The position numbers were made by a program, and so were the translations under genes. Positions 8,491 to 16,478 of a stretch of DNA of 64,000 nucleotides are shown piece by piece. The stretch is from the NCBI GenBank assembly GCA_963702525.1, contig CAVPCY010000013.1:1-64000 (forward strand). Reading direction: 5' to 3'. The DNA comes from CAVPCY01 sp963702525 (GTDB lineage: Bacteria; Actinomycetota; Coriobacteriia; Anaerosomatales; PHET01). Below the pieces are notes generated by a model. That model had not been told where the DNA came from. It ran no database searches and saw nothing but the letters and a program-made list of their open reading frames with translations. The number at the start of each line of letters is the position of its first letter. The stretch's first letter is position 1.

Positions 8491-8691
8491 ATGCCGTCTT
8501 ACGATCTGACCTGCCGTTCCTGTCAAACGCGCTTCGAGAAGTTCGTCTCGAGGCTGCTGCGCAACGACGACCTCGTCTGCCCGTCGTGCGGGTCGACGGA
8601 TATCAAGCGCGGCGTGGGAGGTGGGGTCTTGGGTGCGGGTACCCGGTCGTCTGCGTCATCGGGATCGTGTGCGCCCGGGCCGATCGGTTGA
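8491..8691 (+). CDS. FmdB-family zinc ribbon protein
   Basis: The 66-residue product starts MPSYDLTCRSC and carries two CxxC pairs (Cys8/Cys11 and Cys30/Cys33) followed by a glycine-, alanine- and serine-rich tail, the layout of FmdB-type small zinc ribbons. The molecular role of this family is not settled; members are often called regulatory proteins. The ATG follows the thioredoxin stop immediately, so it is certainly co-transcribed with trxA. The last 25 residues are low complexity. Confidence 0.8.
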   Translation: MPSYDLTCRSCQTRFEKFVSRLLRNDDLVCPSCGSTDIKRGVGGGVLGAGTRSSASSGSCAPGPIG

Positions 8692-8740
8692 GCGTCATAG
8701 GTGCCCGAGCGTGACTCAGGCGAATCGAACGTGAACGATG

Positions 8741-8767
8741 AAGGCCCCGGTATCGCTCCGGGGCCTT
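8741..8767. terminator. Terminator between FmdB gene and repressor gene
   Basis: A perfect 10-bp stem (AAGGCCCCGG, 8741-8750, with CCGGGGCCTT, 8758-8767) surrounds a seven-base loop. It lies between convergent genes and has A on one side and T on the other, so it can serve both strands. Confidence 0.8.
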
Positions 8768-8801
8768 CTGCCGTTCGAGTGATCCGTATCGGCCGGGTCG
8801 T

Positions 8802-9395
8802 CTAGCTGACGCAGGACGAGTAGCGCAAGAACACGGCGATCGCCGAATCGATGATCTCGTCCCGGCTCTTGGCGGACTCGTCGACCATGCAGCTTTGCAT
8901 CGAGTGGCCCAGCACGCTGAGTGCGACCGTGTTCAAGGTCGCTGTTGCCATCGTCAGGTCGGTCAGAGCGCGCTCGCAGTCGGCCCCGCTCTGCATGGTG
9001 GTCTCGACGGCCGCGATCTCGGCTTCGAGCCTCTTGAGCAGCCCTACCAGCTTCTCAGGGCTGCCACCGCCTGCGGGTATCGGGCCTTGGTTCGCCGAGA
9101 CGAGCTGGCGGTAGCGCAGGTACACACCGAACGCGGCGGTGACGAGTTCCTCGCGGTCGACGATGTCGTCGTCGATCAGGCACTGCTTCATCGCGTGCCC
9201 GATCACGTGCATACCGACCTGATTGAGCGCTGACTTCACCGCCATGATCTGTGTCAGGACGGACTCGCATTCCTTGCCCGATTCGACCATGGCCTGAAGC
9301 CCTCTTACCTGGCCTTCCAGCCGCCGAAGCCGGTTGATGATCCGCTTACTGTCGGCAGGGCTATCGATCTGTGCGAGCGTCTTTGTGTCGGTCAT
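8802..9395 (-). CDS. Tandem-duplicated CsoR/CstR-family repressor
   Basis: The 197-residue protein contains two complete copies of the DUF156 (CsoR/RcnR/FrmR/CstR) helical domain, whereas family members are normally single domains of 85-100 residues. The first copy (about 17-100) has INRLRRLEGQVRGLQ, Cys43 and Cys72. The second (about 112-197) has GLLKRLEAEIAAVE, Cys140 and Cys169. In both copies the cysteines are 29 residues apart, as in CsoR and CstR. The copper-ligand histidine of CsoR, expected four residues before the second cysteine, is Ala68 and Ser165. This favours a CstR-like persulfide or thiol sensor, although the neighbouring efflux pump and HMA genes leave metal sensing open. GCGGAG precedes the ATG at 9395. 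Autoregulation is expected from the operator in its promoter. Confidence 0.85.
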   Translation of the reverse strand: MTDTKTLAQIDSPADSKRIINRLRRLEGQVRGLQAMVESGKECESVLTQIMAVKSALNQVGMHVIGHAMKQCLIDDDIVDREELVTAAFGVYLRYRQLVSANQGPIPAGGGSPEKLVGLLKRLEAEIAAVETTMQSGADCERALTDLTMATATLNTVALSVLGHSMQSCMVDESAKSRDEIIDSAIAVFLRYSSCVS

Positions 9396-9441
9396 GAGAA
9401 TGCTCCGCAATCTGTTAACGTTGTCAGTGCTCTTGTGCGCG

Positions 9442-9470
9442 ATAATACCCCCGTGGGGTATATCGTGCAA
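9442..9470 (-). promoter_or_regulatory. Repressor promoter with CsoR/CstR-type operator
   Basis: On the minus strand a -35 TTGCAC (9470-9465) and a -10 TATTAT (9447-9442) are exactly 17 bases apart. The spacer holds the operator, whose 7-bp arms ATACCCC and GGGGTAT occupy 9445-9461 with a three-base centre. The site lies between the divergent repressor and cation-efflux genes and could control both. Confidence 0.8.
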
Positions 9471-9489
9471 TCGATAACGGAGGGGGCCG

Positions 9490-10434
9490 ATGGGGTACCG
9501 ACGACCGGCGGACAGCGAAATGGCATCGGACCGCGTACGTAGCATCCGGCGGATCCTGTGGATCATCCTGTTCCTCAACCTGGGTGTTGCCTTCGCGAAA
9601 CTCGCCTGGGGCGCGATCAGCGGCTCGGCGGCGATGCAGGCCGACGGCTTCCACTCGCTGTTCGACGGCACCAGCAACGTGGTCGGCCTCGTGGGCATGA
9701 GCCTGGCTTCTCGGCCGGTGGACCGCGATCACCCCTACGGACACGGGAAGTACGAGACGTATGCCTCTGCGGCGATCGGCGCGATGCTGCTGTTCGCCGC
9801 ATACCGAGTGGGTTCGAGTGCGTTCGCCCAGCTTTCGGGAGAGGCCACGGCACCCAACGTCACCGCCGTCTCGTTCGCCATCATGATCGGCACGCTGTGC
9901 GTGAACCTGTTCATAACCACGTGGGAGCGCCGAGTGGGCAGGAAGCTCGGCAGCGAGATCCTCGTCGCCGACGCGAGCCACACCGGTTCGGACATCATGG
10001 TGAGTCTCGGTGTCATCGTCTCATTCGTGCTGGTCAGGCTTGGCTTTCCCAAGGCCGACCCGATCGTCGCGATACTGGTCGCGTTCGCGATCGCCTACAC
10101 CGCGTGGGGGGTCTTCAGGCAGGCGAGTGCGACGCTGTCGGACTCCTCGCGCATCCCGTCCGCCGACATCTGCAGCGCGGCGATGGCGTGCCCGGGAGTA
10201 CTGGGTTGTCACAGCGTGAGGACCCGCGGATCCGAGGCGGAGGTCTACGTCGACCTGCACGTTCAGGTGGACGGGACCCGGAGTGTTGCGGACGGGCATC
10301 GCATCGCTGAGGATGTCGAGCGCTGTCTCGTCGACAAGTTCCCCACGGTTGTCGACGTGATCGCACACCTCGAGCCGTACGACGAGTACCAGGCCGCGAA
10401 GACGGCCGAGGAGATCGATGCCGGACTTGCCTGA
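9490..10434 (+). CDS. Cation diffusion facilitator efflux pump
   Basis: The 314-residue membrane protein has six predicted transmembrane helices and a cytoplasmic C-terminal domain, as in CDF transporters that exchange divalent metal (Zn, Cd, Fe or Mn) for protons. The metal-site motifs HSLFD (His55, Asp59) and HTGSD appear in the second and fifth helices; HxxxD in both is the pattern usual for zinc-type CDF proteins. The C-terminal domain is the ferredoxin-like metal-sensing dimer domain. The start ATG follows GGAGGGGG. It is divergent from the tandem repressor and shares its operator region, so control by that repressor is likely. Confidence 0.9.
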   Translation: MGYRRPADSEMASDRVRSIRRILWIILFLNLGVAFAKLAWGAISGSAAMQADGFHSLFDGTSNVVGLVGMSLASRPVDRDHPYGHGKYETYASAAIGAMLLFAAYRVGSSAFAQLSGEATAPNVTAVSFAIMIGTLCVNLFITTWERRVGRKLGSEILVADASHTGSDIMVSLGVIVSFVLVRLGFPKADPIVAILVAFAIAYTAWGVFRQASATLSDSSRIPSADICSAAMACPGVLGCHSVRTRGSEAEVYVDLHVQVDGTRSVADGHRIAEDVERCLVDKFPTVVDVIAHLEPYDEYQAAKTAEEIDAGLA

Positions 10435-10449
10435 GCCGGCGCCTGGCCG

Positions 10450-11391
10450 ATGCGTGGCTACCTCCTCGTCATCCTCGCCGCCGCGTGCTGGGCCACGGGC
10501 GGTCTGACCGCGAAGTGGCTGTTCACCATCCCCTCGGCGGCGAGCGCGTCGTGGCCCGTTCCGCCGCTGGGCATCGCGGTCGATCCGCAGGCACTGTCGG
10601 GCGGTCGGGCGCTCTCGGCGTTCCTGCTGCTCCTGGCGTATCTGGCGGTGGTCGATCGTCCATCACTCAAGGTCCAGCGCAAAGACCTGCTGTTCTTGGG
10701 CGTGTTCGGCGTCTTCGGGCTGGCGGCCGTGCACTTCACCTACTTCATGACGATCTCACTGACCAACGTTGCCACCGCGATCCTGCTCGAGTACCTGGCC
10801 CCGGTCATCGTGCTGCTCGTGGGAGTGCTGTTCATGGGGCACCGTTTCACGTGGGCGCTTCCAGCGGGCGTCGCACTGTCTGTGGCGGGATGCGCGTTCG
10901 TGGTCGGTGCGATCGGTGGAGACGGGCTGGTCGTCTCGCCCGAAGGAATCGCGTGGGGGCTCGCGTCGGCCGGGTTCTTCGCCTTCTACTCGCTGATGGG
11001 GGGAGTCGCGGTGACGCGCTTCAGCCCCTACACGACGCTCGTCTACGGCCTGGGTTTCGCCGCGGTCTTCTGGCTGTTGGTTCTGGGCCCCGCCCGGGTC
11101 CTGGCCCTGTTCACCGATCCGGGGACCGCGGCAGCGGTGCTGAGCATGGCCGTTCTGAGCACTATCGTTCCCTTCGGCGCCTTCCTGGCCGCGCTCCGCC
11201 TGATCCGGCCGACGAACGCGACGGTGACTTCGACGATAGAGCCAGTGATCGCCGGAGTGGGCGCGTACTTCCTGTTCGGCGAGTCGCTCTCGGCGCCTCA
11301 ACTGCTGGGCGGCGCCTTGGTGATCCTTGCGATCCTGGTCGTGCAGCTTCCCGAGCGCGATCCCATCCCGGTGCTGCCTCAGCAGGACTGA
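10450..11391 (+). CDS. EamA/DMT-family transporter
   Basis: The 313-residue product is almost entirely hydrophobic, with about ten transmembrane helices arranged as two EamA repeats, the drug/metabolite transporter layout. A characteristic second-repeat motif is seen in LRLIRPTNATVTSTIEPV. Members export amino acids or other small metabolites; the substrate cannot be told. It starts 15 bases after the cation efflux gene and probably belongs to the same transcript. A sigma-54 promoter follows it. Confidence 0.85.
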   Translation: MRGYLLVILAAACWATGGLTAKWLFTIPSAASASWPVPPLGIAVDPQALSGGRALSAFLLLLAYLAVVDRPSLKVQRKDLLFLGVFGVFGLAAVHFTYFMTISLTNVATAILLEYLAPVIVLLVGVLFMGHRFTWALPAGVALSVAGCAFVVGAIGGDGLVVSPEGIAWGLASAGFFAFYSLMGGVAVTRFSPYTTLVYGLGFAAVFWLLVLGPARVLALFTDPGTAAAVLSMAVLSTIVPFGAFLAALRLIRPTNATVTSTIEPVIAGVGAYFLFGESLSAPQLLGGALVILAILVVQLPERDPIPVLPQQD

Positions 11392-11402
11392 GGCGCGGCC
11401 AA

Positions 11403-11437
11403 CCGCCCCAGAGTGGTATATTTTTTGCATGGGGCGG
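11403..11437 (+). promoter_or_regulatory. Sigma-54-type promoter upstream of rpoN, inside an inverted repeat
   Basis: The element TGGTAT-N5-TTGCAT (11414-11430) has the GG (11415-11416) and GC (11427-11428) exactly ten bases apart, the invariant spacing of -24/-12 promoters. It is flanked by an 8-bp inverted repeat, CCGCCCCA (11403-11410) and TGGGGCGG (11430-11437). Transcription would start near 11440, 36 bases before the rpoN ATG. This suggests sigma-54 autoregulation; the match is good but not perfect at -24. Confidence 0.6.
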
Positions 11438-11475
11438 CGCCTTCGTGGTGCGCCGCCGGTCGTCGGGGAGGGGCG

Positions 11476-12871
11476 ATGGACCTACAGCAACGTCCGGAGC
11501 TCAGACACAAGGTCACCCTGTCGCCCCAGGTGTATCAGGGGCTCAGCATCCTCGCCATGCCCGTTGCCGAGCTCCAGCAGATGATCGAGGTCGAGATGCT
11601 GGAGAACCCTCTGCTGGAGGTCGACGAGACCGACACTGAGCCGGTCGATGGCGAGGAGCCGTCCGAGGACCCGGCCGAAGACGAGCGGTCGTGGGACGAG
11701 TGGCTCGAGATGTACGAGGATCTGGACCAGATCGAGCCCACGGCGCCTCGCGATCCCAACGCCGAGCAGACCAACACCGACGAGTTCGTCGGAGGCGTCC
11801 AAAGCTTCGACGACTACCTCTTGGACCAGATCTCACTGCTCGATATATCCGAGGATGTGAGCAAGGCGGCGCGCGCGGTCGTGGGCTCTCTCGATGACGA
11901 CGGCTTCTTCCGCGGCTCGCTTGAGGAGGTCGCAGCACTTGTCGACGTGTCGCTCGAGTATGCCCGTGCGGGCCTCGAAGCCGTTCAGCAACTCGATCCA
12001 CCGGGCGTTGGAGCACGTGACCTGACCGAGGCGATGTGCATCGAGATGCGATTCCTCGGCATCGACGAGCCGCTCCTCGAGCGCATCATCAAGGAGCACC
12101 TCGACGACGTCGCCGCCAACCACTTCCGCAAGGTGGCGCGGGCACTTCGGGTCGACGAGAACGAGGTCCGTCGGCTTGTCGAGATCCTGCGCACCTTGAA
12201 CCCGCGGCCGGCCGGGGCGTACTCTCCCGGGCCTTCGCCAGGCTACATCGTTCCCGACGTCACGCTGCGCCGCTTCGATGAGGACTGGCTGATCATCCCG
12301 AACAACGAGGCACTGCCCACGCTGCGGGTTTCGCCACGGTATCGGGCCATGCTCAAGACGGGCTCGGCTGCCGATGACGAGACCAGGCGCTACCTCAAGG
12401 ACAAGATCCGTTCGGCCGAGAGCTTCATCCGCAACGTGGACAGGCGCAAGGACACGGTTTCGCGCATCACGCAGATCATCCTCGAGGTGCAGCGCGACTT
12501 CTTTGAGGATGGCAAGGGCCCGCTGCGCCCTCTTCGCCTCGAGGACGTCGCTGTGGAGATCGGCGTGCATCTTTCAACCGTCTCGAGGGGCGTGACCGGC
12601 AAGTACATGGCCACGCCCTACGGGCTGTTCGAGCTCAAGCACTTCTTCAGCGGCGGCTATCGAACCTCGACCGGCATGGATGTCGCGGCTACCACCATCA
12701 AGCAGCGCCTCAGGGAACTGGTCAAGGCAGGAGGACGTCGCCAAGCCGCTCTCGGACCAGAAGCTGGCGGAGCTTCTCACCGAGGAGGGCGTGGCCGTCG
12801 CTCGGCGTACGGTCGCCAAGTACCGAGAAGAACTCGGGATCGAGCCTTCTTGGGCGAGGCGCCGGCGATGA
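11476..12871 (+). pseudogene. rpoN: RNA polymerase sigma-54 factor, one frameshift as read
   Basis: The product is a sigma-54 factor: an N-terminal glutamine- and leucine-rich activator region (LSPQVYQGLSILAMPVAELQQ), an acidic linker (about 50-110), a core-binding domain, an HTH and the C-terminal RpoN box ARRTVAKYRE. The reading frame breaks near 12727: up to LRELVKA it runs in one frame, and EDVAKPLSDQKL onward lies in the next, as if one extra G were present in GCAGGAGGAC. With that base removed the protein would be about 464 residues and complete. The untouched frame runs on by chance into the downstream kinase gene, giving a spurious fusion. The ATG at 11476 follows GGGGAGGGG. The strong conservation after the break favours a sequence error or a very recent mutation. 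Confidence 0.88.
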
Positions 12872-14400
12872 CCCCCGACCCGGTGGGTATCTCCCACCCA
12901 TCGTCACCCTCGGGCAAGCCGCCCGTCCCCGACCCCGAGGATCGTGCGCGTTCTGCGCGAGCGGTAGCAGCCATCGCGGTGATGCTCCTGCTCATCACGG
13001 TGCTTCACCTGTTCACCGGCAACTCACGCGGTAGCGCAGAGCTGCACTTGCTGTATCGGCGCCTGTACTACATACCGATCATCTACGCTGCGTGGGTCTT
13101 CGGTAAGCGCGGCGGCGTGCTCACCGCTCTGGGCGCTGCTGTGCCATTCGCTATCCATGCTCAGCCCACGCTCAGCCGCCCGCTGAGTCTGGGGTTCGGC
13201 AACACCCTCGAGATCGTGTCGTTCTTCGCCGCAGGCCTGCTGTTCGGTGCCGTGCGCGATGTCGAGGAACGCAAGACCAAGGATCTCAGGCAGGTGTCGA
13301 CACAGCTCGAGGAGGCTTACCGAAAGCTCGAGGAGCGGGCGATCCAACTGATCAACGTGCAGGACTACACGTCATCGATCCTGCGCTCCATCACCTCGGG
13401 CGTGCTCACGGTCGGACCCGACGCAACGGTTGCGACAGCCAATCCTGCTGCGGAACGTATGTTGTCCATGTCCGAGTTCGAGATGGTGCCAAAGCCGATC
13501 AGTGCCCTGTTCTCCGATGACGGCGGGCTGTCCGGCGACGTGGCAAAGGTGCTCTCCGGCCGTCTTCCCCTTGCACTCCGAGAGGCCACACTCGTGACGC
13601 CGACCGGAAGGGAGCTGCACGTCCAGGCATCGACGTCGCGGATGCGGGCGGTTGGCGGCACGGTGCTGGGAGCTGTAGTCACGCTCGAGGACGTCTCGGA
13701 CATCAAGTCCCTCACCGACCAGCTGATCCGCGCCGATCGTCTGGCCGCGATGGGCGAGCTTACGGCCGGCGTGGCACATGAGGTGAGAAACCCTCTGGGG
13801 GTCATTCGTGCAAGCGTGCAGCTACTCGAGGACGCCCACTGTGACCAGCAGCGCATCAGCAGCGCGGCCGAGGTCATCAAGCAGGAGATCGACCGGCTCG
13901 ACAAGGTGATAAAGGCGCTCCTCGACTTCGGGCGACCGAGCAAGCCGACGCTGGTTGCCACGGACCTGAGCGAGGTCCTCGAAGACGTTGTGTTGTTCAC
14001 CAACCGTTTTGCCAAGCAGGCGAACGTCCAGATCTCGTTCAGTTCGAAGGATCCGCTGCCCCGAGTCAGCGGTGACCCCGACCAACTCAAGCAGGTGTTC
14101 CTGAACCTGGTCACCAACGCCGTTCAGGCGATGGGCGAAGCGGGCGGTGAGATCGAGATCGTTGCCGACGGCGACGACGATTACGTCATCGTCAAGGTCC
14201 GCGATACGGGCCCTGGCATCGCGTTCGAGGACCTCACCAAGGTGTTCGACCCGTTCTTCACCAAGCGCTCGGATGGAACAGGGCTCGGATTGACGATCGT
14301 GCACCGCATCATCGACGAGCACGATGGGCATATCGAGGTGGACAGCACATCCGAGGGGACCGAGTTCACGGTGACCCTGCCGGCAGACATCGAGCAGTAG
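12868..14400 (+). CDS. NtrB/AtoS-like sensor histidine kinase
   Basis: The 510-residue membrane kinase has a short N-terminal cytoplasmic segment, about three to four transmembrane helices (about 35-130), a coiled coil (about 130-160), a PAS domain (about 165-285) and a kinase core. The H box is AGVAHEVRNPLGVI, the N box NLVTNAVQAM, and the G boxes DTGPGIA and GTGLGLTI. It should autophosphorylate on the H-box histidine and pass phosphate to the response regulator 13 bases downstream. The ATG at 12868 overlaps the rpoN stop as ATGA, showing that the kinase is a separate protein from sigma-54. The signal sensed is unknown. Confidence 0.92.
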   Translation: MTPDPVGISHPSSPSGKPPVPDPEDRARSARAVAAIAVMLLLITVLHLFTGNSRGSAELHLLYRRLYYIPIIYAAWVFGKRGGVLTALGAAVPFAIHAQPTLSRPLSLGFGNTLEIVSFFAAGLLFGAVRDVEERKTKDLRQVSTQLEEAYRKLEERAIQLINVQDYTSSILRSITSGVLTVGPDATVATANPAAERMLSMSEFEMVPKPISALFSDDGGLSGDVAKVLSGRLPLALREATLVTPTGRELHVQASTSRMRAVGGTVLGAVVTLEDVSDIKSLTDQLIRADRLAAMGELTAGVAHEVRNPLGVIRASVQLLEDAHCDQQRISSAAEVIKQEIDRLDKVIKALLDFGRPSKPTLVATDLSEVLEDVVLFTNRFAKQANVQISFSSKDPLPRVSGDPDQLKQVFLNLVTNAVQAMGEAGGEIEIVADGDDDYVIVKVRDTGPGIAFEDLTKVFDPFFTKRSDGTGLGLTIVHRIIDEHDGHIEVDSTSEGTEFTVTLPADIEQ

Positions 14401-14413
14401 GGAAGGACCATCA

Positions 14414-15760
14414 GTGAGAAGGATCCTGATCGTCGATGACGAGAAGAACATGCGCTGGGTGTTGGGGCAGGCGCTGCAGACCGAGGGTTTCGAGGTGGTC
14501 GAAGCCGCCGACGGCAAGCAGGCCCTTGCTGCGGTAGCCGAACAGGAGCCCGACATCATGGTGCTCGACCACCGCATGCCCGAGCCGGACGGCATGGAGG
14601 TGCTTCGCCGGCTGCGCGGTCAGGGCGCTACGTTTCCTGTGATCATGTTGACTGCTCACGGCAACGTCGCGACAGCGGTCGAGGCGATGAAGGCCGGCGC
14701 CAGCGAGTACCTCACCAAGCCCTTCGACCTCGAGGAGCTCAAGCTCGCCATCTCGAAGTCGCTCGAGTACCGCGAGCTCGCCAACGAGGTCGAGAGACTC
14801 CGCGAGGAGGTCCAGAAGGACTACGACGTCCAGGGCATCGTCGCCTCGGACTCCGCCATGCTCGACACCCTCGAGACGGTGCGCAAGGTGGCTGCCACCA
14901 GCGCGACGGTGATGATCTACGGCGAGTCGGGAACCGGCAAGGAGCTGATCGCGAGGGCGATCCACAATCTGTCCGATCGCGCGGCCAAACCCTTCGTCTC
15001 GGTGTCTGCCGGAGCACTGCCCGAGACGTTGTTGGAGAGCGAGCTCTTCGGATACGAGAAGGGCGCTTTCACAGGTGCGATGACGGCCAAGCCGGGCCGC
15101 TTCGAGATGGCGAACGGTGGGACGCTGTTCTTCGACGAGATCGGCGACATCACAGTGGCCACGCAGGTCAAGATGTTGCGCGTGCTACAGGAGAGGCAGT
15201 TCGAGCGACTGGGTGGCACACGCTCGATCGACGTGGACGTGCGATTCGTGGCCGCGACCAACCGCGACCTACAGCAGCTCATCGCAGACGGGGATTTCCG
15301 AGAAGACCTGTTCTACCGCCTCAACGTCGTACCGATCACCCTGCCGCCTCTGCGCCAGCGCGCGAGCGACGTGCCGCTGCTCGTCGCGCACTTCCTCGAG
15401 AAGTACCGCGCCGGATCGAAGGCGCTGATGCCCGATGCGATGCAGGCACTCGTCACGTACCAATGGCCGGGCAATATCCGAGAGCTGGAGAACACGATCG
15501 AGCGCATCGTCATTCTGTCGCACGGCGACGAGATCGGCGTCGACGACCTTCCTGCTGAGGTCCGCACGGGCGCCTGCGGCCCTGCGAGGTCGAGTAGTGA
15601 ATTCACGCTGCCCGAGGAGGGGATCGACCTCGAGGAGGTCGAACTCGACCTGCTGCGCCAAGCGCTCGATCGAAGCGGCGGCAGCGTGCCCAAGGCGGCC
15701 AAGCTCGTTGGGCTGACCACCAAGACGCTCGAGGCACGAATGCAGCGTCTGGGACTATAG
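14414..15760 (+). CDS. NtrC-family sigma-54-dependent response regulator
   Basis: The 448-residue protein has a receiver domain (1-120; phosphoacceptor Asp52 in VLDHRMP), a sigma-54-activating AAA+ domain (about 143-375) and a Fis-type HTH at the C-terminus. The Walker A motif is GESGTGKE, the sigma-54-contacting loop is GAFTGA, and Walker B is GTLFFDEIGD, so it should remodel sigma-54 polymerase. The GTG start follows GGAAGGA. It forms a unit with rpoN and the kinase. A perfect -24/-12 promoter begins six bases after its stop codon and is the obvious candidate target. Confidence 0.95.
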   Translation: MRRILIVDDEKNMRWVLGQALQTEGFEVVEAADGKQALAAVAEQEPDIMVLDHRMPEPDGMEVLRRLRGQGATFPVIMLTAHGNVATAVEAMKAGASEYLTKPFDLEELKLAISKSLEYRELANEVERLREEVQKDYDVQGIVASDSAMLDTLETVRKVAATSATVMIYGESGTGKELIARAIHNLSDRAAKPFVSVSAGALPETLLESELFGYEKGAFTGAMTAKPGRFEMANGGTLFFDEIGDITVATQVKMLRVLQERQFERLGGTRSIDVDVRFVAATNRDLQQLIADGDFREDLFYRLNVVPITLPPLRQRASDVPLLVAHFLEKYRAGSKALMPDAMQALVTYQWPGNIRELENTIERIVILSHGDEIGVDDLPAEVRTGACGPARSSSEFTLPEEGIDLEEVELDLLRQALDRSGGSVPKAAKLVGLTTKTLEARMQRLGL

Positions 15761-15765
15761 GACGC

Positions 15766-15781
15766 TGGCACATCACTTGCA
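15766..15781 (+). promoter_or_regulatory. Perfect sigma-54 promoter (-24/-12)
   Basis: The sequence TGGCAC-ATCAC-TTGCA matches the sigma-54 consensus at every conserved position, with GG (15767-15768) and GC (15779-15780) ten bases apart. Transcription should start near 15792, about 30 bases before the zinc-ribbon membrane protein gene. It immediately follows the NtrC-like gene. Confidence 0.85.
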
Positions 15782-15820
15782 CTTCTGCGGGGAGTCAGTG
15801 ACCCGTCCGCGAGGTGCCAC

Positions 15821-16150
15821 GTGTCCAGAGCCAGAATGATACGTGTTGCAGGTGCCGCTACCGGCGCGGTCGTCGCGCTCAGCGCCGCGTCGAGCGCGCT
15901 TCTCCTGCTCTCGGGCGGCGGGGTGGGCACAGCATCCACGACTTCTGTCGCGTGGTACATGCCGGTGCTTGCCGGGGCGTGCGTCGCGTGTCTCGCGTGG
16001 GCGATGCTGTCGGGCGGGGGAGCCAAGTCCGACTCAGATGTCGGTCGCGGCGTGGACAGCTGCTGCGCTTCGTGCGGAGGAACCATCCATAGCGGATGGC
16101 GTCTGTGCCCGCACTGCGGCGAGCGCTTCCCCAGCGAGAGTCCCAGGTAG
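15821..16150 (+). CDS. Small membrane protein with C-terminal zinc ribbon
   Basis: The 109-residue product has two hydrophobic helices (about 8-32 and 45-65) and a C-terminal zinc ribbon, CASCGGTIHSGWRLCPHCG, with two CxxC pairs. I do not recognise a family; membrane-anchored zinc ribbons of this sort are common but uncharacterised. The start is GTG at 15821; an ATG at 15836 is an alternative. Its position just after a perfect sigma-54 promoter makes it the first gene under control of the adjacent sigma-54 regulators. The downstream HMA gene begins 96 bases later and might be on the same transcript. Confidence 0.65.
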   Translation: MSRARMIRVAGAATGAVVALSAASSALLLLSGGGVGTASTTSVAWYMPVLAGACVACLAWAMLSGGGAKSDSDVGRGVDSCCASCGGTIHSGWRLCPHCGERFPSESPR

Positions 16151-16246
16151 CGCCGAACCCCGAAGGTGCGTCGCCGCCGCGGGGTGGGTACCATGAGTTC
16201 GGGCGCACCGCTGCGCGCGATTCATCGCGACTTCGAAAGGGACACC

Positions 16247-16468
16247 ATGGCACAGACCACCTCACGCCTCACCACCAGCGGCATGCACTGCAGTTCGTGT
16301 GCGGCCCTCGTCGACATGACCCTCGGCGATCTGGAAGGGGTCGAGAGCTCGAAGACCGACCACGCCACGGGACTGACGGTCGTGACCTACGACGATCAGG
16401 CTGTCGATCTCGAGACCATCACAGGGGCTATCCGCAGCGTAGGCTACGAGGCGGAGCTGGCTGTCTAG
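16247..16468 (+). CDS. Heavy-metal-associated (CopZ-like) domain protein
   Basis: The 73-residue product is a single HMA domain of the ferredoxin-like fold, with the metal-binding motif GMHCSSC (Cys15, Cys18). Such proteins carry Cu(I) or other soft metals to P-type ATPases or sensors. The ATG at 16247 follows AAAGGGA and starts right before the domain. No copper ATPase is in the window. The gene lies between the sigma-54-controlled zinc-ribbon gene and the operator in front of ccdA. Confidence 0.88.
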   Translation: MAQTTSRLTTSGMHCSSCAALVDMTLGDLEGVESSKTDHATGLTVVTYDDQAVDLETITGAIRSVGYEAELAV

Positions 16469-16478
16469 CGGGACTGCC

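Noticed and set aside
12888..12903. A GGTGGGTATCTCCCACC hairpin at the kinase start as a regulon operator
   Set aside because: The arms do not match ATACCCC/GGGGTAT, and the site lies inside the kinase coding sequence.
11413..14400. A single 995-residue rpoN-histidine kinase fusion
   Set aside because: The fusion arises only because a one-base shift carries the rpoN frame into the kinase; the true sigma-54 C-terminus with the RpoN box lies in the next frame and stops at an ATGA overlap with the kinase start.
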